DNA of 64,000 bases from Hoyosella sp. YIM 151337 (GTDB lineage Bacteria > Actinomycetota > Actinomycetes > Mycobacteriales > Mycobacteriaceae). The position numbers and the translations under genes are program-made. Location: NCBI RefSeq assembly GCF_026041215.1, contig NZ_JAPEIQ010000031.1, positions 1 through 64,000 of the forward strand, read 5' to 3'. The notes below the pieces were generated by a model, which saw nothing but the letters and a program-made list of their open reading frames with translations, did not search any database and had not been told where the DNA came from. Positions 8,190 through 16,198 of the stretch are shown here, piece by piece; the stretch's first letter is position 1, and every line of letters starts with the position of its first letter.

Positions 8190-8870
8190 CTACTCGTCCC
8201 AAACGAGGGCTTCACGCACGATGCCGAGCAGCGCACCACGCAGCATCGCGTGGACACGGTCCCTGGTCAGCGATTCGCGCAAAACCCACTCGCGAGCAGC
8301 CGCTTTCACCACACCGCCGTAGGCTCGAATCATGGCGCGCAGGTCATCCGGCGAGGATTCGAACCGGTTCAGCCCAACAACGTCGATCAGCCGCGATGCG
8401 GCGATGTCATCCGCCTCGTCAAGAACACGCATGACATCAGGGTCACCACCGAACCCCTCGGCCGACACCGCTGAGACCCACAATGTGCCGTGCCGCTCGA
8501 TGAAGTCCAGGAAGCCGGCGATCCAGGAGTCGATGCGCTCCTCCACGCTCCCAGCAGCGCTTCCCACCTCGTCGATTTCGGGCACGGTCACGAGCACCCT
8601 GACCACTTCGATGTAGAGCTCTCGCTTAGTGCCGAAGTAGTGGTGCATCAAACCCCGGGTCACCCCTGCGGCGGCTGCCAGCTCCGTCGTCGACACACTG
8701 GCGTAAGACTTCTCCTCAAACACCCGGATTGCGGCGCGGAGAATCTGTTTGCGGCGCTCATCAGGCTCGAAGCGCTGGCGGCGCGAACGAACCGGCGCGG
8801 CGCCCGCCGCACCAGCCTGCGGCAGTGGAACCACCTCGGCGGCCGTCTCAGTACCCATCGGTTCGCTCAC
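8190..8870 (-). CDS. TetR-family regulator, probable repressor of the fadD / acyl-CoA dehydrogenase / aldehyde dehydrogenase regulon
   Basis: 226-residue TetR-type protein with the DNA-binding helices in ASVSTTELAAAAGVTRGLMH and HYFGTKRELY near residues 55-85 and a ligand-binding C-terminal domain. The GTG start at 8870 follows a TACATT -10-like hexamer by 6 nt, so the transcript is probably leaderless. It sits between two copies of the shared operator (8142-8170 and 9010-9028), between fadD and the acyl-CoA dehydrogenase gene. This fits a local repressor sensing an acyl-CoA; the ligand is inference. Confidence 0.9.
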   Translation of the reverse strand: MSEPMGTETAAEVVPLPQAGAAGAAPVRSRRQRFEPDERRKQILRAAIRVFEEKSYASVSTTELAAAAGVTRGLMHHYFGTKRELYIEVVRVLVTVPEIDEVGSAAGSVEERIDSWIAGFLDFIERHGTLWVSAVSAEGFGGDPDVMRVLDEADDIAASRLIDVVGLNRFESSPDDLRAMIRAYGGVVKAAAREWVLRESLTRDRVHAMLRGALLGIVREALVWDE

Positions 8871-9009
8871 ACCCTCAATGTAACCAGGTCAGCAAGTACA
8901 TGCCGCCTCCGCCGAGGCTGACATCACGAAAGCCGGGAGCGCGGCCGTGCGGCCACCAGAGAGGCAGCCGCACTGGAGACGGATGCCATACGGCCCACTT
9001 TAATCGGGT

Positions 9010-9040
9010 TATTGACAGTTTGCCAATAGTTCGCGACGAT
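9010..9040 (+). promoter_or_regulatory. Acyl-CoA dehydrogenase promoter with operator copy B
   Basis: TATTG (9010-9014) and CAATA (9024-9028) flank the core ACAGTTTGC, the same layout as copies A and C. TTGACA (9012-9017) is a consensus -35 and GACGAT (9035-9040) a -10 after 17 bp, 27 bp before the ATG at 9068. The site also lies 140 bp upstream of the divergent TetR gene and could autoregulate it. Confidence 0.78.
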
Positions 9041-9067
9041 GTGACCTGACCACTTTGGGAGGACCAC

Positions 9068-10234
9068 ATGACGACCACTGCCCCCACCGCTGAGAAGCAC
9101 CCCTGGATGGACGAGGACCTCGCGGCAGTCTCCGAACTCGCCCGAAAATTCTTCGAGAAAGAAGTCACTCCGCACACTGAACGGTTCGTTCAGCAGGGCT
9201 ATCCGGACCGCGACGTTTACCGGAAAGCCGGCGATCTCGGGCTGCTCGGAATGTCGATCCCTGAGGAGTACAGCGGGGGTGGCGGGACGTTCGCGCACGA
9301 GATCGTTCTTTTCACCGAGCAGGTCCGCGCCTGCGAAAGCTCCCTGCAACTCGGCGTGCACACCGGCGTGGTCCTCCACTACCTGCTCGCCTACGCGGGC
9401 GAGGACCAAAAGCGCCGCTGGCTGCCGAAACTCACGTCCGGAGAATGGGTGGGCGCGATCGCCATGACCGAACCCGGAGCCGGGTCCGACCTCCAGGGCA
9501 TCACCACCCGCGCCGTGCGCGACGGAGACCATTATCTCGTCAGTGGCGCAAAGACGTTCATTTCGAACGGCCACAACTGTGACCTCGTCATCATTGCCGC
9601 GAAAACCGACCCGTCCAAGGGGGCGGCTGGCGTTTCGCTGATCGTCGCAGAAGTCAGCGACGAGACACCAGGATTCGAACGCGGCCGAATTCTCGATAAG
9701 ATCGGCCAGAAGGGCCAGGACACCACCGAGTTGTTTTTCGACAATCTCAAGGTGCCGGCCCAACACCTTCTCGGCGCGAGCGAAGGACTCGGGTTTTACC
9801 AGCTGATGGAACAGTTGCCGCAGGAACGCCTGATCGCGGCTGCGGCGGCCGTGGCCAGCATGGAACTCGCGGTGGAGGTCACCACCGAGTACACGAAGAC
9901 CCGAATGGCCTTCGGCAAGCCGCTGTTCGCGCTCCAGAACACCCGCTTCGAACTCGCACACTGCGCGAGTGTCGCCCAGATCGGGCGCGTATTCCTCGAC
10001 GACTGCATCGCAAAGCACCTGCGCGGCGAACTCGACGTCGCCACGGCAGCGATGGCGAAGTACTGGCTGACCGAGCAGCAGTGTGACGTCGCGACGCGAT
10101 GCCTTCAGCTCTTCGGCGGTTACGGGTACACGATGGAGTATCCGATCGCGAAGATTTTTACCGACTCGCGGATCCAGAAGATATACGCCGGCGCTAACGA
10201 AGTGATGAAGGAACTCATCGCTCGTTCCCTTTGA
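9068..10234 (+). CDS. Acyl-CoA dehydrogenase
   Basis: 388 residues with the family signatures AMTEPGAGSD (near 132-141) and QLFGGYGY with IYAGANEV at the end. Oxidises acyl-CoA to trans-2-enoyl-CoA using FAD and electron-transfer flavoprotein. The C-terminal position that is Glu in medium-chain enzymes (IYEG) is Ala here. E253 in QERLIAA sits where isovaleryl-CoA and long-chain enzymes carry their catalytic base, so a branched or long substrate is more likely. GGGAGG precedes the ATG by 5 nt. Divergent from the TetR gene and under operator copy B. The 3' end overlaps the convergent hydrolase gene by 20 bp. Confidence 0.93.
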   Translation: MTTTAPTAEKHPWMDEDLAAVSELARKFFEKEVTPHTERFVQQGYPDRDVYRKAGDLGLLGMSIPEEYSGGGGTFAHEIVLFTEQVRACESSLQLGVHTGVVLHYLLAYAGEDQKRRWLPKLTSGEWVGAIAMTEPGAGSDLQGITTRAVRDGDHYLVSGAKTFISNGHNCDLVIIAAKTDPSKGAAGVSLIVAEVSDETPGFERGRILDKIGQKGQDTTELFFDNLKVPAQHLLGASEGLGFYQLMEQLPQERLIAAAAAVASMELAVEVTTEYTKTRMAFGKPLFALQNTRFELAHCASVAQIGRVFLDDCIAKHLRGELDVATAAMAKYWLTEQQCDVATRCLQLFGGYGYTMEYPIAKIFTDSRIQKIYAGANEVMKELIARSL

Positions 10235-11012
10235 GAGCCCCCTGAGCTGTGTGCGTGAGAACATCCGCGCACAGCTCAGGGTTGTCATGCATGGGGAGGT
10301 GGCCGCAACCTGGCAGCGTCACGTGGGCGGCGAAGGGCAGCAGCGCCTCCGCGCGGCGATGCTGTGTCCAGTACGGCAGCAGCAGATCGCGACTCCCCCA
10401 CGCGATTGTCACTGGCACCTCCGGGGAGACATCCCCAGCTAGCCAGCGAAACTCGCTGAACGAGCGCAGCGCCTGGTGAAAGCCGTCCGCGCCACCCAGG
10501 CCAGCGAGGTCGCCCTCGATCGTCGGCATCGAGAGCGCGCCAGGCTGCCCGTAGAACAGGCCGAACAATCCGGCGCGGGTGATGCGGTTCGACGCCACCA
10601 GCGGCACGATTGGTCGGCCATATCGTGCGACCATCCGTGCCGCCAACAGCGCGGCCTGCGTCCACACCCGTTCCGGAGTGTTCCAGAACCCAATGGGCGA
10701 AAACGCCGTCACCGAACGGGCCAGCCCCCGGCGGGCGAGTTCCAGGCTGATACCACCGCCCATCGAATTGCCGGCGAGGTGCGGCCGGTCGAGGCCTTGG
10801 GCGTCGAGGAAGCCACGCACATGCTCGATCAAGTCCGGCACTGTCGTCGCGCCAGGGCTGGGCGGGCTGGCACCAAACCCGGGGAGATCAACGGCCCACA
10901 CCTGGAAGTCACGGGCCAGTAAGTCAAGCACTGGTTCCCAAACCTGCCAGCGGCTGCCGATTCCGTGGATCAGAACGAGCGGCTCCCCAGAACCCCGCAC
11001 CTCGTAAAGCAC
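10215..11012 (-). CDS. Alpha/beta hydrolase
   Basis: 265-residue alpha/beta hydrolase: oxyanion region VLIHGIGS near residue 15, nucleophile elbow GNSMGG near 82, a late acidic residue and GCGHLPMHDNPE near 237 with the catalytic His. It resembles the MhpC/haloperoxidase-like lactonases and esterases that often accompany BVMOs. The gene starts 2 bp after the cholesterol-oxidase-like gene and is the last of the operon beginning at 14949. Ester or lactone hydrolysis after the BVMO step is inferred from context. Confidence 0.9.
   Translation of the reverse strand: MLYEVRGSGEPLVLIHGIGSRWQVWEPVLDLLARDFQVWAVDLPGFGASPPSPGATTVPDLIEHVRGFLDAQGLDRPHLAGNSMGGGISLELARRGLARSVTAFSPIGFWNTPERVWTQAALLAARMVARYGRPIVPLVASNRITRAGLFGLFYGQPGALSMPTIEGDLAGLGGADGFHQALRSFSEFRWLAGDVSPEVPVTIAWGSRDLLLPYWTQHRRAEALLPFAAHVTLPGCGHLPMHDNPELCADVLTHTAQGALKGNER
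10241..10280. terminator. Hairpin between convergent genes, inside the hydrolase 3' end
   Basis: Arms 10241-10255 and 10266-10280 pair in 14 of 15 positions with a 10-nt loop. It starts 6 bp after the acyl-CoA dehydrogenase stop and lies within the last codons of the convergent hydrolase, so it can end the plus-strand transcript. Confidence 0.75.
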
Positions 11013-11014
11013 TC

Positions 11015-12742
11015 TTACTCCCCTGCCGCGCGTGTGATCGGTGTGATTGGCAGTCTAAGCGCTGCGGGCGCGGCCGCTGGGACTACCGGATTCTTCGGCT
11101 CCACCGGGCTCAGCCTGCGGTATGCCGCGCCCAGCGGTGGGCGCCGATCAGCTTCACCTTTATTCGGCCACAGCGCCATCGCGCGCTCAGCCTGCGCGGT
11201 GATGGTCAGGGACGGGTTGACGCCAAGATTCGCCGAGATCGTCGACCCGTCGGCGATGTGCAGGCCTTCATAGCCGTACACCCGGTGGTAGGGATCCACA
11301 ACTCCGTGTTCCGGCGAGTCGCCGATTGGGCAGCCACCGATGAAATGGCCGGTGATCGGGATGTTCGCCATCTCCGTCCAGCTGCCCTGCGGGATGCCGT
11401 TGATCTTTGCTGCGACACGTCTCGTGACCTCGTTGCCGACGGGAATCCAGACCGGCGGCGCGGCACCCTGGCCGTGCTTGGTCGTCATCTTCCGGCCGAA
11501 CAGCCCCCGTTTGGTGTACGTCGTAATCGAGTTATCGACCGTCTGCATGACCAGGAGCCCGATCATGCGTTCGGACCATCGTCGCGGGCTGTGGATACGC
11601 CACAGATCGCGACGCCGCCGCCACATTTCACGCAGGCCGAGAACCCAGCGGCGTTTGCCCTCCTGCGCATCCACGAGGACTGACGTGAGAAGTGAGAGCG
11701 CATTGCTGCCTTTTCCGTAACGCACCGGCTCGATGTGCGTGACGGAGTCGGGGTGGATCGAAGAGGTGATGGCGACACCTTTGGTGAAATCAGTGTCGTT
11801 GCTGCGAGATTTCGCGGCGAGCACCGCTTCGGAGTTGGTCCTGGTCAATTCACCGAGCCGCGGTGACACGTTCGGCAGCACCTTCTCGTCACGCATCCGG
11901 TGCAGGAGTCGCTGCGTTCCGAGCGCAGCGGCCGCGAACACCACGTGATCCGCTGTAAAGGTTGTCTTCCCCTTGCGGATCCAGCGGCCAGTGCGGACCG
12001 TGTCGATCGCATAACCCCCACCGTGCAGAGGCCGCACCGTCGTCGCAGTCGTCAGCGGATGCACTGTGGCGCCGGCCTTTTCCGCGAGATAAAGGTAGTT
12101 CTTCACCAGGGTGTTCTTCGCGCCGTGCCGACAGCCTGTCATGCATTCACCGCAATGGGTACACGTTCTGCGGCCCGGACCTTCGCCGCCGAAGTACGGG
12201 TCAGCTACCTCCCCGCCCGGCTTGGTGGCTTTGTCAGCGAAGAGGACACCAACCGGGGTGGGATGGTACGTGTCGTCAATGCCCATGTCTTTCGCGACAT
12301 CCAGCAGCACCCGGTCCGCCGCGGTGGTCGCAGGATTGAGAGTGACACCAAGCATCCTTTTCGCTTGGTCATAGTAAGGGCCCAGTTCATCGGCCCAATC
12401 GGTGATGTGCGCCCACTGCTTGTCCTTATAGAACGGCTCCGGCGGCTCATACAGCGTGTTGGCGTACACGAGCGAGCCGCCCCCAACACCGGAGCCGCTC
12501 ATGACGAACGTGTCATTGAGCAACGTCATCCGCTGGATCCCGAAGCAGCCCAGTTTCGGCGCCCAAAGGTACTCACGCAGGTGCCAGGAGTTCTTCGCGA
12601 ACTCGTGATCGGCGAACCGGCGCCCGGTTTCCAAAACACCAACGTTGTAACCTTTTTCGGTGAGACGCAGCGCTGTGACGCTGCCGCCGAATCCGGAACC
12701 TATGACGAGGACGTCGTAGTGTGGCCCCTGTTTCGCGGTCAT
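11015..12742 (-). CDS. GMC-family oxidoreductase, ChoD-type cholesterol oxidase homologue
   Basis: 575 residues, close in length and in many motifs to mycobacterial ChoD. FAD motif GSGFGG at 15-20, GVGGGS at 85-90, a four-cysteine cluster CxxCxxCxxxC at 194, 197, 200 and 204, and the C-terminal GVNPSLTITAQAE stretch. The family oxidises 3-beta-hydroxysterols or other alcohols with O2 or another acceptor. Genes with this Cys cluster are often called cholesterol oxidase, but the true substrate is uncertain. It lies 3 bp after the BVMO gene and 2 bp before a hydrolase, which favours oxidation of an alcohol in the BVMO pathway. Confidence 0.88.
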   Translation of the reverse strand: MTAKQGPHYDVLVIGSGFGGSVTALRLTEKGYNVGVLETGRRFADHEFAKNSWHLREYLWAPKLGCFGIQRMTLLNDTFVMSGSGVGGGSLVYANTLYEPPEPFYKDKQWAHITDWADELGPYYDQAKRMLGVTLNPATTAADRVLLDVAKDMGIDDTYHPTPVGVLFADKATKPGGEVADPYFGGEGPGRRTCTHCGECMTGCRHGAKNTLVKNYLYLAEKAGATVHPLTTATTVRPLHGGGYAIDTVRTGRWIRKGKTTFTADHVVFAAAALGTQRLLHRMRDEKVLPNVSPRLGELTRTNSEAVLAAKSRSNDTDFTKGVAITSSIHPDSVTHIEPVRYGKGSNALSLLTSVLVDAQEGKRRWVLGLREMWRRRRDLWRIHSPRRWSERMIGLLVMQTVDNSITTYTKRGLFGRKMTTKHGQGAAPPVWIPVGNEVTRRVAAKINGIPQGSWTEMANIPITGHFIGGCPIGDSPEHGVVDPYHRVYGYEGLHIADGSTISANLGVNPSLTITAQAERAMALWPNKGEADRRPPLGAAYRRLSPVEPKNPVVPAAAPAALRLPITPITRAAGE

Positions 12743-12745
12743 GCG

Positions 12746-14248
12746 TCACGCATCCTTTCCAGCGCGGGTGATGGAGTAGTCGGAAAGCCTCAGCCGTCGT
12801 GTTCGGAGCCAGTACGTCGAGACAGTGCCCGGCCAGTTGTTGGTGATGCGGCCGGCCGCGTTGCGGTACCAACTTGAGCACAGCGTCCACACCGAGCGGT
12901 CGAGGCGCTGCTGCAGCTTTTTGTTGAACTCGGCCTCGACTTCGGGGCGCACTTCGATCGCCGACCCCGGTCGTTTCGCGAGCACCTCCACGGCCTGCCG
13001 AATATAGCGGGCCTGCGCTTCGAGCATGTAGACGATCGACCCCGCGCCAAGATTCGTGTTCGGACCGTACATGACGAACATGTTGGGAAAGCCTGAGACG
13101 TTCATACCGAGGTAGGCGTGTGCGCCTTCGGGCCCCCACACATCTTGCAAGGCTTGCCGGTCCCGGCCGAAGATCTTGATCGGCCAGAGGAACTCTGTCC
13201 CTTTGAAGCCGGTGCCGTAGATGATGACATCGACCTCATGGTGGGCACCGTCAGCGGTGACGATGCCCTTTGGCGTCACTGCCGTGATCGCGCTGGTCTT
13301 GACGGTGACGTTCGGCCTGGTCAACGCTGGGTAATAGTCGTTCGACAACAACCCGCGCTTGCATCCCGCCTCATAGTCTGGTGTGAGCTTCGCACGCAAG
13401 TCTTCGTCCTCAACCTGCTTATGCAAGTGATTGAGCGCGAGCTTCGCCACGGGCGGCCGGATGGCCGGGATGTCAACGAGCGCGAGCGCGAGGAACTCGT
13501 AAATACCCCAGCTGAGGAATCGCTCGGCCAGCCGGACGGGCGGTATGCGCGTCAGCACAGTGTGGTGCAGAGGAGTGTATTCAACGTCAGGTTTCGGCAG
13601 CACCCACGCTGCCGACCGCTGGAACAGGGTCAGGTGGGACACGTCCGACACGATCTGCGGAACGAATTGGATCGCGCTAGCTCCCGTGCCGACAACCGCG
13701 ACCCGTTTGCCCTCGAGGTCAACGCTATGATTCCACTCCGCGGAGTGGAATGCCGGGCCTTCGAAATCGCTGATGCCCGGTAATTCTGGCAGCGCAGGGC
13801 GGGAAAGCTGTCCAGTAGCCATGATCAGCACATCAGCGGTGAGTTCAGCCCCGCCCGAAACCCGAATGGTCCAGGTACCGGTGTTCTCGCTGAACTCAGT
13901 TTCGGTGACCTCGGTGCTGAACTGGATCTTGCCGAGCAGATCGTACTTCTCGGCGACTCCCTTCAGGTACTGAAGGATGTCTGGCTGCTCCGAGAAGCGC
14001 TTGGGCCAGTCCGCCTTGGGCTCATACGAAAACGAGTACAGCGGTGACGGGGTGTCGCAGGCCGCGCCTGGGTAAGTGTTTTCCCGCCACACTCCGCCGA
14101 CGCCGTCCGCCCGCTCGAGGATCGTGATGTTGTGGAAACCCGCCCGCTCAAGTTCCATCGCCATACCGAGACCGGCGAAGCCCGCACCCACGATCACGAT
14201 GGACGGACCGCCCTGCGCGTTGGTGATGTGATTGTTTCGCATCGTCAT
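12746..14248 (-). CDS. Flavin-containing / Baeyer-Villiger-type monooxygenase (copy 2)
   Basis: 500 residues. FAD motif GAGFAG at 21-26, BVMO fingerprint F162, G164, H168, W172 (Asn follows the Trp instead of Pro/Asp), NADPH motif GTGASA at 187-192. Makes esters from ketones or oxidises heteroatoms. The ATG at 14248 overlaps the preceding stop by 4 bp; the second ATG, two codons later (14242), has better spacing to GGAG and may be the real start. Second gene of the operon with the decarboxylase-like protein, ChoD-like oxidase and alpha/beta hydrolase. The most C-terminal residues end in a basic, non-conserved tail. Confidence 0.92.
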   Translation of the reverse strand: MTMRNNHITNAQGGPSIVIVGAGFAGLGMAMELERAGFHNITILERADGVGGVWRENTYPGAACDTPSPLYSFSYEPKADWPKRFSEQPDILQYLKGVAEKYDLLGKIQFSTEVTETEFSENTGTWTIRVSGGAELTADVLIMATGQLSRPALPELPGISDFEGPAFHSAEWNHSVDLEGKRVAVVGTGASAIQFVPQIVSDVSHLTLFQRSAAWVLPKPDVEYTPLHHTVLTRIPPVRLAERFLSWGIYEFLALALVDIPAIRPPVAKLALNHLHKQVEDEDLRAKLTPDYEAGCKRGLLSNDYYPALTRPNVTVKTSAITAVTPKGIVTADGAHHEVDVIIYGTGFKGTEFLWPIKIFGRDRQALQDVWGPEGAHAYLGMNVSGFPNMFVMYGPNTNLGAGSIVYMLEAQARYIRQAVEVLAKRPGSAIEVRPEVEAEFNKKLQQRLDRSVWTLCSSWYRNAAGRITNNWPGTVSTYWLRTRRLRLSDYSITRAGKDA

Positions 14249-14949
14249 ACTCCATTTCGGGGCGCTGACGACACGCCCAGCGTGAACTCCATTGATTCCA
14301 GAATCAGCCCAGCATGACGGCCTGGTCGCAGCCAGCCGGACAGTGATTTGCCTGCGTCAACCTCCACAGTTACGAGCGCTGGCCGCGCCCGGCCCCAGGC
14401 CCGCATGGGTGCGTGGCGCACGACCCCGTCGGGCCACTGTTGTGCGAGCGAAATGGTCAGCGGAATCAGCGGTATTGCGGGCCCTAGGGGGCGCGCCGTG
14501 GCGTGCACCGTCCACGAGCTGCCGCGCGCAACCATCGTGGCCCCCGGTACGGGCGCACCCTCGAAGGATGAGAGTGTTTTGGGGAGCGACCAGTTGGATC
14601 GGCCACCGACCAAGCTGGTTTCCGAGTCGACCGACATGAACGGCACTGTGCCGACGATGCGGTGTCCGCGGCGAACCGCGACCGCGCCAAAGACTTCGCC
14701 GTAGCTGCCGACCGGCGTATCGGTGTAATGCACCATGCCGCCGACGACGCTCAGTCCCTTGTGGCTCCGCGCCAGTTCCGGCGCCAGCGCCTTAGTGGCT
14801 GCTCTGCCGCCGCGACCGAACCACAGCACCGATTGCGCCGAACACTTCCAGGGCGCAGGCGCGAGGTTGGGCCCGAGACGACTGGCTACACCCGGATCCA
14901 CATCCGATTCGGGTACGCCCGGCACGCGGACGAGTTCCTGGATCTCCAT
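14245..14949 (-). CDS. Acetoacetate decarboxylase-family protein
   Basis: The frame is open far upstream, but the ATG at 14949 has AAAGGAG 8 nt before it and gives 234 residues, the usual family size. The longer form would run through the divergent regulator gene. The segment SNWSLPKTLSSFEG carries a Lys at the place where acetoacetate decarboxylase has its Schiff-base lysine (..GxPK..); the normal Gly-aromatic context differs, so decarboxylase activity is uncertain. It heads the operon with BVMO copy 2 and is divergent from an AraC-type regulator. A role on a keto acid feeding the BVMO with a ketone is an inference. Confidence 0.82.
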   Translation of the reverse strand: MEIQELVRVPGVPESDVDPGVASRLGPNLAPAPWKCSAQSVLWFGRGGRAATKALAPELARSHKGLSVVGGMVHYTDTPVGSYGEVFGAVAVRRGHRIVGTVPFMSVDSETSLVGGRSNWSLPKTLSSFEGAPVPGATMVARGSSWTVHATARPLGPAIPLIPLTISLAQQWPDGVVRHAPMRAWGRARPALVTVEVDAGKSLSGWLRPGRHAGLILESMEFTLGVSSAPRNGV

Positions 14950-15046
14950 TGACGAAACTCCTTTACAGGCTGTTGATGCAACGCTATGCCGGTTGCTGCC
15001 GCGCTCCCATGAGCACTGGGGACAGATACTTGAGAAATTCGGCCAA

Positions 15047-16123
15047 ATGGCGTGTGATGTCAGGATGATCGATCGCTGGGAGATGCCGCGGTCTTGCGTG
15101 AGCGCTGCGATGCTCACCGAACTGGCAACGGAACACGGTGTCGCCGCCGCGCACGTCCTCCGCGGTACCGGCATTACCCCCCAGGTTCTGAAAGACCCCA
15201 CCGCGGAAATCACCGCAGGGCAAGAGCTCACACTGGTGCGCAATCTCATCAGCCACCTCGCCACTGTCGACGGTTTGGGCATTGCGGCCGGTAAGCGCTA
15301 CCACGCGCCCTCCTTCGGCCCACTTGGGTTCGCGATGATCAGCAGCCCCACGGTGCGCGAAGCCCTGGAGGTTGTCACACGGTGGTTCGAGTTGTCCTTC
15401 TCGTTCTCGACGCTCCGGCGCCACGACGACGATGCGACGATCACTGTCGTCCTCGATGACACTGGCGTACCTGCGGACATCAAGTGCTTCAACACCGAGC
15501 GCGATCTGTCGGCGATTTGCACGATGATCAGGTCGCTGTTGCCTTCGATGCCCATACTCCTCGCGGGCCTCGACATCGCCTTGCCTGAGCCCCGTTACGT
15601 CGCGAAATACGCCGACATTGCGGCGGCGGTCGCCACCGAGTTGCGTTTCGGCTCCGCCGTGACTGCGCTGCACATCGACGCCGCGCTGCTCCCTCTTCCA
15701 CTGCCGCAAGCGAACCGGCATATCGCGGAGATGTGTGTGCAGCAGTGCGCCACACTGTTACAGCGGCGGCGGGCGCGGGCGGGTGTGAGTGGTCACGTGC
15801 GTGATCACCTTCTGCGGCGGGGGCATGCTGCCGATCAGGACGAGGTCGCGCGGGAGCTCAGCATGAGTGTGCGTACGCTGCGGCGGCGGCTGACCGAGGA
15901 AGGCACGTCGTACCGCGAACTGGTCGCGGAAACACTCGGGATGCTCGCCGAAGAACTGTTGCGCACGGGGATGCCGGTGGAGCAGATCGCTGATCGGCTC
16001 GGTTACGCGGACGCATCAAGTTTCACCCATGCGTTTAAGTCATGGAAAGGGATGACTCCGGGGCGGTACGCGCGCGAGCGAGTCGGCAATCGGACCAGCC
16101 AGCCCATCCGGGCCGCTTATTGA
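15047..16123 (+). CDS. AraC-family regulator (VirS/ArgR-like, arabinose-binding-like N-terminal domain)
   Basis: About 352-358 residues depending on whether ATG 15047 or 15065 is used; the frame is open to 14735 but that part lies in the divergent gene. The N-terminal two thirds match the PF12625-type domain and the C-terminal 100 residues hold two helix-turn-helix units (ELSMSVRTLRRRLTEEGTSY and VEQIADRLGYADASSFTHAF). Members such as VirS activate a divergent operon with a BVMO and lipid enzymes in mycobacteria, the same arrangement as here. The divergent gap to the decarboxylase-like gene is about 100 bp. The last codons run into operator copy C. Confidence 0.88.
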   Translation: MACDVRMIDRWEMPRSCVSAAMLTELATEHGVAAAHVLRGTGITPQVLKDPTAEITAGQELTLVRNLISHLATVDGLGIAAGKRYHAPSFGPLGFAMISSPTVREALEVVTRWFELSFSFSTLRRHDDDATITVVLDDTGVPADIKCFNTERDLSAICTMIRSLLPSMPILLAGLDIALPEPRYVAKYADIAAAVATELRFGSAVTALHIDAALLPLPLPQANRHIAEMCVQQCATLLQRRRARAGVSGHVRDHLLRRGHAADQDEVARELSMSVRTLRRRLTEEGTSYRELVAETLGMLAEELLRTGMPVEQIADRLGYADASSFTHAFKSWKGMTPGRYARERVGNRTSQPIRAAY

Positions 16124-16147
16124 CATTCTGCCGATAAGCGTGATGAT
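16115..16147 (+). promoter_or_regulatory. Aldehyde dehydrogenase promoter with operator copy C
   Basis: GCTTATTG (16115-16122) and CGATAAGC (16132-16139) flank the core ACATTCTGC, identical to the core of copy A. TTGACA (16120-16125) serves as -35 and GATGAT (16142-16147) as a possible -10 after 16 bp, 51 bp upstream of the aldehyde dehydrogenase start. The left arm overlaps the stop codon of the AraC gene. It is 7 kb away from the TetR gene that probably binds it. Confidence 0.78.
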
Positions 16148-16198
16148 GGACACTGGAAGGCACCTATCTGTGCCAGCGCCGCTCACCGAAGGAGCTTC

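Noticed and set aside
14293-14306. TGATTC-CA-GAATCA palindrome similar to the module A operators
   Set aside because: It has the reverse order of half-sites and lies inside the coding end of the decarboxylase-like gene with no promoter nearby; likely coincidence.
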